DNA of 44,899 nucleotides from Caulobacteraceae bacterium (GCA_947476325.1 CANJPZ010000019.1:1-44899), one strand, 5' to 3'; counted from the stretch's first letter, positions 1 to 10,433 are shown. Notes: generated from the letters alone by a model not told the origin. Made by a program: numbers and translations.

Positions 1-146
1 ACGCCAGCGCCATCTGCGGAAAGACCGGCCAAGGCGCGCCCGACTCTTGCGGTCACGCGCCATGGCCTCTTGCAAGCCACCACCAGGACGGTTCAAATCA
101 GCTCAGGACTCTCATTATGACTGGATGAGAAATGGGGGTCACGTCA
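1..146 (+). mobile_element. 3' end of an IS3-like insertion sequence, left copy (truncated by window edge)
   Basis: Bases 1-146 are an exact reverse complement of 44752-44897, so they belong to one of two copies of a mobile element. The inner boundary is sharp: identity stops after the terminal gtcacgtca. The outermost inner bases read tgacgtgaccccc when viewed inward, which fits the TGA...CCCC type of terminus common in the IS3 family (known for the family; the family call is my inference). Only the last part of the element lies in the window, so its length, full transposase and target duplication cannot be seen. The end lies 41 bases upstream of the queC start codon. Confidence 0.75.
3..128 (+). 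CDS. Transposase C-terminal end, partial (IS3 OrfB-like)
   Basis: An open frame enters from the window edge and stops at tga 126-128, about 18 bases before the element terminus, which is the usual place for the end of an IS3 OrfB. The 41 residues begin [10 protein letters not shown] and end [11 protein letters not shown]. That short tail ending in a G before the stop resembles the poorly conserved C-terminal tail of IS3-family transposases, but it contains none of the DDE catalytic residues. A second frame also runs open through this stretch and on into queC; I judge it accidental. The frame choice rests on position and weak resemblance only. Confidence 0.4.
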   Translation, partial: ASAICGKTGQGAPDSCGHAPWPLASHHQDGSNQLRTLIMTG

Positions 147-187
147 CGCGGCTTGCTGAAAGCCGGCCGAATTGCGAAGGCAGGGGC

Positions 188-919
188 ATGACTAGCCCTT
201 CCCATCCCAGCGCGCGAGCTCTGGTTTTGTTTTCCGGCGGGCAGGACTCGGCGGTGTGCCTGGCGTGGGCCCTAGCGCGCTACGGCCTTGTCGAGACAGT
301 TGGCTTCGACTATGGCCAGCGGCACCACATCGAACTGGAGGCGCGTCAGGTCGTTCGCTCGACGCTGGCCGACCAGTTTCCGGCATGGCGCGAGCGGCTT
401 GGGCCGGACCACATGATCGACATAACTACGTTCGGTGCGATCGCCGAGACAGCCCTGACCGTCGAACGTGCGATCGAGATTACCGAAAAGGGCCTGCCTT
501 CGACTTTTGTGCCGGGCCGTAACCTCGTATTTCTCATCTATGCGGCGGCCCTAGCCGACCGCCGTGGCCTAGACGTTCTGGTCGGCGGCATGTGCGAGAC
601 CGACTATTCCGGCTATCCCGATTGCCGCCGTGAGACCCTGGACGCTATGGAACGGACGCTCAATCTCGGCCTGGAACAGTGTTTCTCGCTGGAGACGCCG
701 CTGATGTATCTTACCAAGGCGCAAACCTGGGCGCTGGCGCATGACCTCGGCGGTGAAGCCCTCGTGAACATCGTGCGGGATGACACCCACACCTGTTACC
801 TTGGTGTTCGGGACCCACATGACTGGGGCAAGGGCTGCGGTGCCTGTCCGGCCTGCCAGCTTCGCGTTCGCGGCTTCGCCGAATGGATGGCGGCCGGTCG
901 GCCAGGTTTTTGCCCATGA
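188..919 (+). CDS. queC: QueC, 7-cyano-7-deazaguanine (preQ0) synthase
   Basis: QueC converts 7-carboxy-7-deazaguanine to preQ0 using ATP and ammonia, the last dedicated step before queuosine-specific reduction. The 243-aa product has the PP-loop SGGQDS at residues 16-21. Near the C terminus four cysteines, C203, C217, C220 and C223, form the expected zinc site (GCGACPAC). Length is normal for the family. The reading frame stays open upstream into the insertion sequence, but the conserved protein begins at atg 188, preceded by ggcagggg as a Shine-Dalgarno sequence. The stop overlaps the queE start (atga at 916-919), so the two are translationally coupled. The upstream promoter region has been cut back to 41 bases by the insertion sequence. 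Confidence 0.95.
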   Translation: MTSPSHPSARALVLFSGGQDSAVCLAWALARYGLVETVGFDYGQRHHIELEARQVVRSTLADQFPAWRERLGPDHMIDITTFGAIAETALTVERAIEITEKGLPSTFVPGRNLVFLIYAAALADRRGLDVLVGGMCETDYSGYPDCRRETLDAMERTLNLGLEQCFSLETPLMYLTKAQTWALAHDLGGEALVNIVRDDTHTCYLGVRDPHDWGKGCGACPACQLRVRGFAEWMAAGRPGFCP

Positions 920-1548
920 CCTATTCGGTCAAGGAAATCTTCCTGACGCTACAGGGCGAAGGCGGGCAGGCGGGCCGCGCGGCCGTGTTCTGCCGGTTTT
1001 CCGGCTGCAACCTATGGAGCGGCCGCGAAGCGGATCGTGCTGGTGCGGTCTGCGGCTTTTGTGACACTGATTTCGTCGGTACGGACGGCGAGGGCGGCGG
1101 CAAGTTCGAGACGGCAGGCAGACTTGCAGAGGCGATCGAGGCGGCCTGGCGCGGTGGCGACGACGACCGGCTGGTGGTGCTCACAGGCGGCGAGCCCTTG
1201 CTGCAACTGGACGGAGCCCTTATCGCGGCGCTGCATGCTAGGGCCTTCTTCATCGCGGTGGAGACCAACGGGACAATCACCGCGCCACCCGGGATCGACT
1301 GGATCTGTGTAAGCCCCAAGGCGGATGCGCCGGTTGTCCAGAGATGCGGCCAGGAATTGAAGCTGGTCTACCCCCAGGCAGGACAGGACCCGGAGCGGTT
1401 CGCCGCCCTCGATTTTGAACGTTATTTTCTCCAGCCGATGGACGGTCCTGACCGCGCGGCCAACACGGCGGCGTGCGTCGCCTATTGCCTTGACCACCCC
1501 AGGTGGCGTTTAAGCGTGCAGACCCACAAATATATCGGCCTGCCCTGA
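916..1548 (+). CDS. queE: QueE, 7-carboxy-7-deazaguanine synthase (radical SAM)
   Basis: QueE rearranges 6-carboxy-5,6,7,8-tetrahydropterin to 7-carboxy-7-deazaguanine with S-adenosylmethionine and a 4Fe-4S cluster. The 210-aa protein carries the cluster cysteines in the atypical spacing C31-x14-C46-x2-C49, within FSGCNLWSG and [10 protein letters not shown], instead of the usual radical SAM C-x3-C-x2-C. This longer spacing is a known QueE subtype. The N-terminal [10 protein letters not shown] motif and the later LTGGEPLLQ (the radical SAM GGEP motif) are clear. It starts at atg 916, overlapping the queC stop by four bases; the frame is open further upstream, but nothing there is QueE-like. 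It lies 38 bases before queD. Confidence 0.95.
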   Translation: MTYSVKEIFLTLQGEGGQAGRAAVFCRFSGCNLWSGREADRAGAVCGFCDTDFVGTDGEGGGKFETAGRLAEAIEAAWRGGDDDRLVVLTGGEPLLQLDGALIAALHARAFFIAVETNGTITAPPGIDWICVSPKADAPVVQRCGQELKLVYPQAGQDPERFAALDFERYFLQPMDGPDRAANTAACVAYCLDHPRWRLSVQTHKYIGLP

Positions 1549-1586
1549 GCCTTCGAGGCTCCCAGGTCGCCAGCAATCCCGGAACC

Positions 1587-1958
1587 ATGACCGACACCCT
1601 GTTCGAGATCACTAAGGCGGCCGCTTTTGACGCCGCCCATTTCCTGCCCGCCGGACCGCAGAACAGTCCCTACCGGCGCATGCATGGTCATTCGTTCCGC
1701 GTCGAGGCGACCTTGCGCGGTCCGCAGCAGGCGCCCGTGGGTTGGGTTGAGGATCTTGGCGATCTCGACGCCGCCCTGAAGGCCGCCGCCGCCGAACTCG
1801 ACCATGGCCTGCTGAACGAACACCCCGGCCTGGAAAGCCCGACGCTGGAACATTTGTGCCTGCACTTCGCGCGCAAGTTAAAGTCCCGCTTTCCGGGCCT
1901 TGCCCGCATCACCGTTTCTCGCCCGACGATCGGGGAAAGCTGCACCCTGGCGCTCTGA
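1587..1958 (+). CDS. queD: QueD-like 6-carboxytetrahydropterin synthase
   Basis: This is the first pathway-specific step, turning dihydroneopterin triphosphate into 6-carboxytetrahydropterin. The 123-aa protein has the pterin-synthase fold landmarks: zinc ligands H18 (FDAAHFLPAG), H33 and H35 (MHGHSF), the GWVEDLGDL strand and DHGLLNE. In Escherichia coli QueD the catalytic cysteine lies in C-x3-HGH; here the aligned residue is Y29 and no cysteine precedes HGH. The only cysteine is C117 near the end. The protein may be a lineage variant using a different residue, or a paralogue with altered chemistry, but its place directly behind queC-queE argues for a role in preQ0 synthesis. Start atg 1587 is chosen because homology begins there. 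Confidence 0.88.
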   Translation: MTDTLFEITKAAAFDAAHFLPAGPQNSPYRRMHGHSFRVEATLRGPQQAPVGWVEDLGDLDAALKAAAAELDHGLLNEHPGLESPTLEHLCLHFARKLKSRFPGLARITVSRPTIGESCTLAL

Positions 1959-1980
1959 CGGGCGCTCAGAAAGGTCATCA

Positions 1981-2145
1981 ATGAAACCGCCGATCAAGAG
2001 CCTTTCCGATCTCAAGCCGGCCCGCGCGCCCCAGACCTATGCGCCGCCAACGCCGAAGGTCTCGCGCCAGTCGCGGGCCAAGGTGCTCACCGCCGCCGAG
2101 AAGGCCGCGTTCCTGGCCTCACGCCCGGACCTGAAGCCCAAATGA
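1981..2145 (+). CDS. Small hypothetical protein, 54 aa
   Basis: This is a short basic, proline-rich protein (begins MKPPIKSLSDLKPARAPQTY) with no signal peptide or membrane segment. It starts at atg 1981, preceded by agaaaggt. Its stop overlaps the start of the next gene (atga at 2142-2145), which suggests that the two are translated together and that this is a genuine gene. It begins 22 bases after queD, so it may be cotranscribed with the queuosine genes. I recognise no family. Most of its length looks disordered. Confidence 0.6.
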   Translation: MKPPIKSLSDLKPARAPQTYAPPTPKVSRQSRAKVLTAAEKAAFLASRPDLKPK

Positions 2146-2570
2146 GCGGCAAGCCGGCCCTGCGCCGCCTGATCGACCTGCCCGGCATCGCCGACCTAGA
2201 GACCAGGGCGCTGATGAACCGAGAATTCGGCGCGCCCGAGGCGCGCGCCGAGTATCCCGAACTGGATGAAGTCTCGCTCAAGCTGTTCGGCCTGACCGCC
2301 GACCAGGCCGCCGCCACCCCGCGGCCAGCCGGCTGGGATGGCGTGGAAGGCCTGCCAGAAGGAAAACAGGTCTTTGCCTTTGAAGATGAGGGCTGGGACG
2401 TCACGGACGCCAAACGCCGGCCGCTGAGAACCCTTGTCCACTTCAACCAGCAGCTCTGGCTGGCGATCCGCGGCGTGGCGGGCGAGTTGCCCTTCGCGCC
2501 CGAGGACGACAAGCCGCAGGCTTGGGTCTCGGCCCTGGCGGCTGACGCCGCCAAATTCCGGAAAAGGTAG
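2142..2570 (+). CDS. Hypothetical protein, 142 aa
   Basis: This is a soluble acidic protein without signal peptide, membrane segment or cysteine motif. It overlaps the preceding small gene by four bases and ends 35 bases before the convergent pirin gene. It has alpha-helical stretches in the first half (LPGIADLETRALMNREFGA) and a tryptophan-containing middle (GWDGVEGLPEGKQVFAFEDE). I do not recognise a family and assign no function. Codon use and G+C match the neighbouring core genes, and the coupled start supports expression. Confidence 0.7.
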   Translation: MSGKPALRRLIDLPGIADLETRALMNREFGAPEARAEYPELDEVSLKLFGLTADQAAATPRPAGWDGVEGLPEGKQVFAFEDEGWDVTDAKRRPLRTLVHFNQQLWLAIRGVAGELPFAPEDDKPQAWVSALAADAAKFRKR

Positions 2571-2605
2571 TCCTTTCGTTTGCAGGGGTAGGCAAATGTT
2601 TGGCG

Positions 2606-3304
2606 TTAGGGCGCGTCCACCATCACCACTTCGGCGTCGCTGAGCGCCGTGACCACGATCTCGCGCTCGCCGGCAATAGCCGCGCCGTCGCGGGACTTCA
2701 GCTTGACGCCGCCGACGTCCAGATCGCCGTGGCTGGAAACCAGATAGGCGTGGCGCGAGGGATCGAGCGTGTAGGTGGCCGTCTCACCGGCTTTCAGGGT
2801 CGCGCCCAGCACGCGGGCCTCGGCGCGGATCGGCAGGGCGTCGGTATCGCCGGCCATGCCGCTGGCCAGAGCCACGAACTTGCCTGAGCGGTCGTGGCGG
2901 GGGAACGGCTTGGCGCCCCAGGACGGCGCGCCGCCACGAGTTTTCGGTTCAATCCAGATCTGGAACAGGGTCGTGGTCTCGTTTTCCACATTGTACTCGG
3001 CGTGGCGCACACCTGAGCCCGCGCTCATCACCTGAACGTCGCCGGCGCCGGTGCGGCCCTGGTTGCCCATGGAGTCCTGGTGAGTAATGGCGCCGGTGCG
3101 GACATAGGTGATGATTTCCATGTCCGAGTGCGGGTGCGGCGGAAAGCCGGACTGGGGTCCGATCTCGTCGTCGTTCCAGACGCGCAGATCGCCCCAGCTC
3201 ATGCGGGAAGGATCATACCAGTTCGCGAACGAGAAATGGTGGCGGGCGTTCAGCCAGCCATGATTGGCGTGGCCAAGCTTTTCAAAGGGGCGAAGTTCGA
3301 TCAT
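2606..3304 (-). CDS. Pirin family protein (YhhW/quercetinase-like)
   Basis: This is a bicupin protein of the pirin family; some bacterial members such as E. coli YhhW have quercetin 2,3-dioxygenase activity, but the physiological substrate is generally unknown. The 232-aa protein starts with the typical MIELRPFEKLGHANHGWLNA. It carries the N-terminal cupin metal site (HPHSDMEIITYV, then SAGSGVRHAEYN with the later His and Glu-containing strand). The atg at 3304 is chosen because family homology starts there; the frame is open for 17 codons more. It lies 90 bases downstream of aroC on the same strand, so read-through is possible. Confidence 0.88.
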   Translation of the reverse strand: MIELRPFEKLGHANHGWLNARHHFSFANWYDPSRMSWGDLRVWNDDEIGPQSGFPPHPHSDMEIITYVRTGAITHQDSMGNQGRTGAGDVQVMSAGSGVRHAEYNVENETTTLFQIWIEPKTRGGAPSWGAKPFPRHDRSGKFVALASGMAGDTDALPIRAEARVLGATLKAGETATYTLDPSRHAYLVSSHGDLDVGGVKLKSRDGAAIAGEREIVVTALSDAEVVMVDAP

Positions 3305-3394
3305 GGCGGGTAGATGGTGTCCGTGTTCCTGAAGAGCAATGTCCGAGTTGGGCAACGGTGATTTCCCGCAAGGGCAACACCGAAGGCCTCGCGA

Positions 3395-4483
3395 TCACCC
3401 CACCTGCGCCCGGTGGCGCAGCTTGGCGTCGGCCAGGACGCAGGCAACCATGGCTTCGACCACGGGGGTTCCGCGGATGCCGACACAGGGGTCGTGGCGG
3501 CCCTTGGTGCGCATTTCGATTTCCTCGCCGTCCTGGTTGATCGAGCGGCGCGGGGTGAGGATCGACGAGGTCGGCTTGAAGGCCACGCGCGCGATGACCG
3601 GCTGGCCGGTAGAGATGCCGCCCAGCACGCCGCCGGCGCTGTTGGACAAAAAGACCGGCCCGTCATTGCCCAGGCGCATCTCGTCGGCGTTTTCCTCGCC
3701 TGACAGGGCCGCGGCGCCGAAGCCCGCGCCGATTTCCACGCCCTTGACGGCGTTGATCGACATCAGGGCGCCGGCCAGTTCGGCGTCGATCTTGCCGTAG
3801 ATCGGCGCGCCCCAGCCGGCGGGCACGCCGGTGGCCTCCACCTCGACGATGGCGCCGGTGGAGGAGCCGGCCTTGCGGACTTCTTCGAGGAAGGTCTCCC
3901 ACACGGCGACGGTCCGGGCGTCCGGGCACCAGAAGGGGTTGTTGTGGGTCTCGGCCCAGTCGAAGCGGGCGCGGTCGATCTTGTGCGGGCCGATCTGGAT
4001 GACCGCGGCGCGAATCTGGAGGCTGTCGCCCAGCACCTTGCGCGCCACCCCGCCGGCCGCGACCCGGGCTGCGGTTTCACGCGCCGAAGAGCGTCCGCCG
4101 CCGCGATAGTCGCGCAGGCCGTACTTGGCGATATAGGCGTAATCGGCGTGGCCGGGCCGGAAGGTGCGGGCGATCTCGGAATAGTCTTTCGATCGCTGGT
4201 CGGTGTTCTCGATCATCAGCGAGATGGGCGCGCCGGTGGTGCGCGGCCCGTCGGTGCGCTCGTCTTCAAAGACGCCGGACAGGATGCGCACGGCGTCGGC
4301 TTCCTGGCGCTGGGTGACGAATTTCGAGCCGCCGGGTTTGCGCTTGTCGAGCCAGACCTGCAGCTCGGCTTCGGTCAGGGCGATCCCCGGCGGGCAGCCG
4401 TCGACCACACAGCCGAGCGCCGGCCCGTGGCTCTCGCCCCAGGTGGTCACACGAAACAGATGGCCGAAGGTGTTATGCGACAT
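3395..4483 (-). CDS. aroC: AroC, chorismate synthase
   Basis: Chorismate synthase makes chorismate from 5-enolpyruvylshikimate-3-phosphate using reduced FMN, closing the shikimate pathway. The 362-aa protein shows the family signatures in order: [15 protein letters not shown] near residue 10-25, [16 protein letters not shown] around residue 105-120, [19 protein letters not shown] directly after, and the C-terminal [20 protein letters not shown]. Length is normal. It sits 36 bases downstream of the J-domain gene on the same strand, and both probably share a promoter in the divergent interval before pdxH. Confidence 0.97.
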   Translation of the reverse strand: MSHNTFGHLFRVTTWGESHGPALGCVVDGCPPGIALTEAELQVWLDKRKPGGSKFVTQRQEADAVRILSGVFEDERTDGPRTTGAPISLMIENTDQRSKDYSEIARTFRPGHADYAYIAKYGLRDYRGGGRSSARETAARVAAGGVARKVLGDSLQIRAAVIQIGPHKIDRARFDWAETHNNPFWCPDARTVAVWETFLEEVRKAGSSTGAIVEVEATGVPAGWGAPIYGKIDAELAGALMSINAVKGVEIGAGFGAAALSGEENADEMRLGNDGPVFLSNSAGGVLGGISTGQPVIARVAFKPTSSILTPRRSINQDGEEIEMRTKGRHDPCVGIRGTPVVEAMVACVLADAKLRHRAQVG

Positions 4484-4519
4484 GTGATGCCCTTAGCGCA
4501 GCGCAGGCCGCGCCACAAA

Positions 4520-5218
4520 TCAGACCGGCGCCCAGTCGCCGGCGAACTTGCGCAGGCGGGCGCGCAGACGGGTGTCCTTGGGGCCCCGTTCGGGGACAAG
4601 CTTGAGAATGAGGTTGCCCTGCTTGTGGCGGCTGGTGGCCGGCAGGCCCTGACCCATAACCCGGACAATATGGTTGGCGTCGGCGGGTTTGGAGACCCAC
4701 AGGGTCTTGGGACCGGTGGGCATCTTGACCATCACCCGGCCGCCCTCCAGCAGGACTTGGGCGGTGGTGCGAACCATCATGCAAAGATCGTCGCCCGAGA
4801 CGAACATCTCGCGGCGGCCCTTGATCGAGATCGACAGCACCACGTCCTTGACCTTGACCTTGTCGCCCTGACGCAGGCCGGGCGGCAGGGATACCGTGAC
4901 GCGACGCCCATCTGAAAGCCGGGTCTGCACCCGGCCGCCGACCACGCATATGACAGGGGTGATTTCCAGACGATCGCCGCCGGATTCGAACCGGTCCTCG
5001 CCCCAGTTTGCGCCGCCGGACCCGGCCTGGGACTCCTCGTCCAGGGTGCGGAAGGCTTCCAGCACCAGACGAAGCCGCTCTTCGGTGCCGCCGTGGTCGG
5101 GGTGGGCGGTTTTCAGGCCTGTCCGATAGGCCGCGCGGATCTGCGCCTGGGTGGCCTTGGAGCTCACACCCAGAACGCGCCGCGCCTGATCTCGCGTAAG
5201 GGAGCCTGGCCCACTCAT
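4520..5218 (-). CDS. J-domain protein with DnaJ C-terminal substrate-binding domain
   Basis: This is a small co-chaperone of Hsp40 type. Residues about 8-65 are a J domain with the HPD motif at 39-41 (KTAHPDHGGT), which stimulates DnaK-type ATPases. After a short glycine-containing linker, residues about 85-225 resemble the DnaJ C-terminal beta-sandwich region (VSLPPGLRQGDKVKVK, QGNLILKLV). There is no cysteine-rich zinc finger, so it is closer to CbpA than to DnaJ. At 232 aa it is shorter than CbpA. It is divergent from pdxH with 79 bases between start codons and is the first gene of the aroC operon. Confidence 0.85.
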   Translation of the reverse strand: MSGPGSLTRDQARRVLGVSSKATQAQIRAAYRTGLKTAHPDHGGTEERLRLVLEAFRTLDEESQAGSGGANWGEDRFESGGDRLEITPVICVVGGRVQTRLSDGRRVTVSLPPGLRQGDKVKVKDVVLSISIKGRREMFVSGDDLCMMVRTTAQVLLEGGRVMVKMPTGPKTLWVSKPADANHIVRVMGQGLPATSRHKQGNLILKLVPERGPKDTRLRARLRKFAGDWAPV

Positions 5219-5297
5219 CGCCTGTCGATAGTCCCCCCACCGTCAACGCAAGGTTAGCTCGTGCGAACTGCGTCGCGATGAGTTTATGATGCTTTGC

Positions 5298-5954
5298 ATG
5301 AGCCGCAAATCCCTCATCCCGCCGTCGCCCGCCGAGGCCGACTATGCAGACGCCGCCGACGCGCCGTCGCTGCCCGATGGAGCCGACCCTATCGTCCTGT
5401 TCGGCGAGTGGTTCGAACAGGCAAAGGGCAAGGAGCCGAACGATCCCAACGCCATGGCCCTGGCCACGGTCGATGCCGACGGCCTGCCCGATGTGCGGAT
5501 GGTGCTGCTCAAGGACTTCGATGCGGCGGGCTTCACCTTCTACACCAACCTGGAAAGCGCCAAGGGCCGGGAGCTGGCGGCCACGCCCAAGGCGGCCCTG
5601 TTGTTCCACTGGAAGTCCCTGCGCCGCCAGGTTCGGATCCGCGGCAAAGTCGTGGCGGTGTCGGCGGATGAGGCCGACGCCTATTTCGCCACCCGGGCGC
5701 GGGGCAGCCAGATCGGCGCCTGGGCGTCTGACCAGTCCAGACCGATGGCCGATCGTCACGCACTGGAAAAGCGGGTGGCCGAGTTTGGTCTGAAGTTCGG
5801 CCTCAAGGCCCCGCCGCGCCCGCCGCACTGGTCGGGCTTTCGGGTGATCCCCGAACAGATCGAGTTCTGGCGCGACCGGCCGTTCCGCCTGCACGAGCGA
5901 CTGCTGTTCGTGCGCGCAGGCGAGAGCTGGTCGACGTCGCGCCTGTTCCCCTAG
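5298..5954 (+). CDS. pdxH: PdxH, pyridoxamine 5'-phosphate oxidase
   Basis: This FMN enzyme oxidises pyridoxamine and pyridoxine phosphate to pyridoxal phosphate, the vitamin B6 cofactor. The 218-aa protein has the FMN-binding split barrel with the substrate/FMN motifs [34 protein letters not shown] and the C-terminal signature [16 protein letters not shown] ending in RLFP. An atg four codons upstream (5286) is also possible; 5298 gives the usual family start. It is convergent with the superoxide dismutase gene, and the two stop codons overlap at 5951-5954. Confidence 0.96.
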   Translation: MSRKSLIPPSPAEADYADAADAPSLPDGADPIVLFGEWFEQAKGKEPNDPNAMALATVDADGLPDVRMVLLKDFDAAGFTFYTNLESAKGRELAATPKAALLFHWKSLRRQVRIRGKVVAVSADEADAYFATRARGSQIGAWASDQSRPMADRHALEKRVAEFGLKFGLKAPPRPPHWSGFRVIPEQIEFWRDRPFRLHERLLFVRAGESWSTSRLFP

Positions 5955-6658
5955 GCTGAGGCCTTTGCGAAGGCGGCAGTGGCCGCCGTCCAGTTGGTGG
6001 CGCCCATGAAGGCGTCGACATAGGCCGGCGCCCGCGAGCCAAAGTCGATCGCATAGGCGTGCTCGTACATGTCGAGCACCAGAATGGGCGTGCCGCCCGC
6101 CAGGGTCATGGTGTGATCGGCGGCCCACTGGTTGACCAGGCGCTTGTCGCGATGGCTCCAGTTCAGCAGCACCCAGCCCGAGCCGCCGCCCAGGGCCTTG
6201 CCCATCGCCGAGAACTGGGCCCGCCAGCGCGCGTCGCTGCCGAAATCCTTTTCGATCTGCCGGGCCAGGGCCGCGCCGGGGCGGTTGGGGGCGCCGAGAC
6301 TGGAAAAATAGAGTTCGTGCAGGATCATCGAATTCCAGGCGATCAGCTCTTCGCGTTTCAGGCCGTTGAGGGTGAAGTTGGGCGCGGTGGCCGGGTCCAG
6401 GCCCGCGATCTGGGTCTCGATAGCCCGCAGACGGGTCACGGCGCTGGTGTAGTTGTTGTCGAAGTGGCTGTTCAAAAGGGCCGCTGAAAGTCCCGGCACT
6501 GCGGCCGGATCGAACGGCCTGGCCACAGGCTGGGGTGCAAAGACGGCGACCGGCGCCGGAGCCGGGGTTTGGGCTCTTGACGTCGAGGCGACGGCAGCGG
6601 CGGTCATCAGGGTGGCGGCGGCCAGCAGGCCGCGGCGGTCGAGGGATTCGATTGTCAT
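5951..6658 (-). CDS. Exported Fe/Mn-type superoxide dismutase
   Basis: This protein dismutates superoxide, probably in the periplasm. The 235-aa product starts with [18 protein letters not shown], a twin-arginine-like signal followed by a hydrophobic stretch and an AxA-type cleavage site near residue 29, so Tat export as a metal-loaded protein is plausible (inference). The SOD fold is recognisable: LNSHFDNNY with H65, a helix with ILHELYF (H114), [10 protein letters not shown], and the ligand pair DMYEH with D196 and H200. These would be the four metal ligands. The second helix reads HELYF rather than the usual H-x-FFW, a divergent subfamily. The atg at 6658 is chosen because the signal peptide starts there. 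Confidence 0.85.
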   Translation of the reverse strand: MTIESLDRRGLLAAATLMTAAAVASTSRAQTPAPAPVAVFAPQPVARPFDPAAVPGLSAALLNSHFDNNYTSAVTRLRAIETQIAGLDPATAPNFTLNGLKREELIAWNSMILHELYFSSLGAPNRPGAALARQIEKDFGSDARWRAQFSAMGKALGGGSGWVLLNWSHRDKRLVNQWAADHTMTLAGGTPILVLDMYEHAYAIDFGSRAPAYVDAFMGATNWTAATAAFAKASA

Positions 6659-6803
6659 GAGTTCGCTCTCCTGGAGGCACGGGGCGGGTCCAGATGCCAT
6701 GCGTCTGAATAACACGGTTCCAGACTGCGAGTTCGCGTTGCTTTGCGGCCCCTGAAAAACTAGCGTGCGGCCGAAGTCGTTTTGAACGGAAAGAGGAAGA
6801 CCC

Positions 6804-8432
<1,629 letters not shown>

Positions 8433-8444
8433 GGACAGGCCGAG

Positions 8445-8470
8445 TCCGGCCCGGCGATCGCCGGGTCGGA
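8445..8470 (+). terminator. Strong near-palindromic hairpin after the acyl-CoA ligase gene
   Basis: Thirteen bases after the ligase stop, tccggcccggcga is followed directly by its nearly exact inverse (one G-T pair), giving a stem of about 11-12 pairs. No T-run follows immediately; a tttttt run comes about 28 bases later. It could act as a transcription stop or an mRNA 3'-end stabiliser. Confidence 0.5.
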
Positions 8471-8816
8471 TTGTCAGCGTTTTCAGCTTTTTTCCGAAAA
8501 CTGTGTCGCAGCACGCCGTGATGCTGCGCGCGGAAAGCCTTGTGCTGCAGGGCATGGCGGATTTTTGACGCCGTCGTTGCGCATGACGCGGCCGTCTGTT
8601 TTGCGTCAGGCTTTGACAGATCATCGTCAGCGCGGTGGCGGTCCGCGTCAGACTCGCGCTGTTCGCCGTCGACAGGCAGCAGCGCCGCCGTGACGGCCGG
8701 GCGCCCGGCGGCAGGATCGGGACAATGGGAGCAGGGCCTGGACATGAGGCGAAAAAGCCTGGGGCCCGATGGCTCGGGATCGCAAGCGGCGGTTCGTCAT
8801 ACCGCCGGAGGAGCGC
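8471..8816. other. Intergenic stretch, about 346 bases, no convincing gene
   Basis: This lies between the convergent acyl-CoA ligase and oppA genes. Short open frames exist on both strands, but none has a good start signal or protein-like composition. Two small perfect hairpins are visible: 8507-8528 (seven-pair stem cgcagca) and 8787-8807 (seven-pair stem cggcggt), the second 10 bases beyond the oppA stop and a possible weak terminator for it. Neither is followed by a T-run. I see no RNA gene or repeat. Confidence 0.5.
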
Positions 8817-10433
8817 CTACCGTTTGGCGTCCTTGAAGCACATGTACCGTGTGCGGTGCTGATCGGTGATGTTGTCGACGAAACCGGTGACCCTGGGGCT
8901 GACCAGGTTCGAGTTGATCAGGAAGTAGATCGGGATGACCGGGGTGTCGTCCAGCACCATGGCTTCGGCCTGGCGCAGGAATTCCGCCCGCTTGACCGCG
9001 TCGGGCTCGTTGTCGGCTTTGGCCAGCAGCTCGTCGTAGCGCGGGTTCTTGTAGTCGCCATAGTTCATCGAGCCGGTCTGGGATTGCATCAGGGCCAGGA
9101 AGCTGACGGCGTCGTTGTAGTCGGCGATCCAGCCGCCATCGCCCATGTCGAAATCGCGGGTGCGGTAGGCCTGGTAGGCGACCTGGGATTCCGAGCCGAT
9201 CAGCTTGGCCTTCACCCCCACCTGGCGCCAGTCGGACTGAACGGTGGCCATGAAGGCGCTGGCCTCGAGGCCGCGGTGCTTGACCTCGAAGGTCAGGGGA
9301 TGGTCGGGGCCGTAGCCAGCTTCGGCCAGGAGGCGGCGGGCTTCCTGTTGCCGGCGCTCTAGCGGCCAGCTGGCCCATTCGGGCTTGGCCGCCGGTGAGT
9401 AGTTGGCCACGCCCGGCGGCACAAAGGTGTAGGCCGTCTCGCCACCCGAGCCCATCATTATGCCCTTGGTGAGGAAGTCGCGGTCGATCGCCATGCTCAG
9501 CGCCTGGCGCACGCGCTTGTCGCGGAACTGCGGGGAGCTTCCGTTGAAGAACAGATAGGTGACCCCGAGGTAGGTGTTCAGGTGGATGAACTCGGGCATG
9601 TTGCCCGGCCGCCGCAGGAACGCCACGCGGTTGGCGGTGATCGACGACTGCATGTCCAGCTCGCCGCGTTTGACCTGCCGTTCGGCCGCGACCGGGTCCT
9701 GGCTGGCGTAATAGGTGACCCGGTCAATGCACAGCTGGCTGGCGTCCCAGAACAGCGGGTTCTTCTCGGCCACGATCTTGTCGCCCAGTTTCCAGGAGAC
9801 GACCTTGTAGGGGCCGTTGACCACGATGTTCGCAGGCTCGGTCCACTTCATGCCGTACTTTTCGACGACGTGGCGGGGCACTGGGTACATGGTCTGGTGC
9901 TTGGCCAGCTCCAGCAGATAGGGCGCCGGATGCTCGAGGCGGATTTCCAGGGTGTGGGCATCGATCGCCCGCACGCCCAGGGTGTCGGGCGCGGCCTTGC
10001 CCTCGTTGACCGGCTGGGCGCCCTTGATGAAGTAGAGGAGGCTGGCGTACTCGGCCGCCGTCTCCGGGGTCATGATGCGGCGCAGGGAAAAGACGAAGTC
10101 GTCGGCGGTGACGGGCGCGCCGTCGGACCATTTGGCGTCGCGCAGATGGAAGGTCCAGGTCAGGCCGTCGGGGCTGGTCTCCCAGGTTTGCGCCATGCCC
10201 GGGATAACATTGCCGGCGATGTCGGACTGGGTCAGGCCGATGAACATGTCACCGTCAATGCGGTCTTCCCAGGTGCCGGTGATCTTGTGCGGGTCGAGCG
10301 AGACGGGATCCGAGCCGTTGCCGGCTTCCAGGCAGACCTTGCCGGAGGGGCAGGGCGCGCGAACGCCCTTCTGGCTGCATCCGGCCAGGGTCAGGGCGGC
10401 CAGGGCCGCCAGGGCGAACGCCGCGATCTTCAT
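8817..10433 (-). CDS. oppA: OppA-like peptide-binding lipoprotein of an ABC importer
   Basis: This is an extracytoplasmic solute-binding protein (family 5), which captures peptides or similar ligands in the periplasm for the OppB/OppC permease. The 538-aa precursor starts with a lipoprotein signal peptide, MKIAAFALAALAALTLAGC, with the lipobox LAGC. The family 5 pattern is clear: GLTWTFHLRDAKWSDGAPVTADDFVFSLRR in the first lobe, FFNGSSPQFRDKRVRQALSMAIDR, and a conserved C-terminal lobe. Start atg 10433 overlaps the oppC stop by one base (tgatg). It is the third gene of oppB-oppC-oppA. The ligand cannot be told from the sequence. Confidence 0.9.
   Translation of the reverse strand: MKIAAFALAALAALTLAGCSQKGVRAPCPSGKVCLEAGNGSDPVSLDPHKITGTWEDRIDGDMFIGLTQSDIAGNVIPGMAQTWETSPDGLTWTFHLRDAKWSDGAPVTADDFVFSLRRIMTPETAAEYASLLYFIKGAQPVNEGKAAPDTLGVRAIDAHTLEIRLEHPAPYLLELAKHQTMYPVPRHVVEKYGMKWTEPANIVVNGPYKVVSWKLGDKIVAEKNPLFWDASQLCIDRVTYYASQDPVAAERQVKRGELDMQSSITANRVAFLRRPGNMPEFIHLNTYLGVTYLFFNGSSPQFRDKRVRQALSMAIDRDFLTKGIMMGSGGETAYTFVPPGVANYSPAAKPEWASWPLERRQQEARRLLAEAGYGPDHPLTFEVKHRGLEASAFMATVQSDWRQVGVKAKLIGSESQVAYQAYRTRDFDMGDGGWIADYNDAVSFLALMQSQTGSMNYGDYKNPRYDELLAKADNEPDAVKRAEFLRQAEAMVLDDTPVIPIYFLINSNLVSPRVTGFVDNITDQHRTRYMCFKDAKR

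Noticed and set aside
147-187. PreQ1 riboswitch before queC
   Set aside because: A small hairpin is present, but the A-rich tail and loop sequence of the preQ1-I motif are missing and the leader is only 41 bases long.
47-187. N-terminal extension of queC reading through the IS end
   Set aside because: The frame is open, but the extra residues come from the mobile element and the conserved QueC protein begins at 188.
4960-5020. ttcgaacc sequences resembling a tRNA T-arm
   Set aside because: They lie within the J-domain coding sequence and no cloverleaf can be formed around them.
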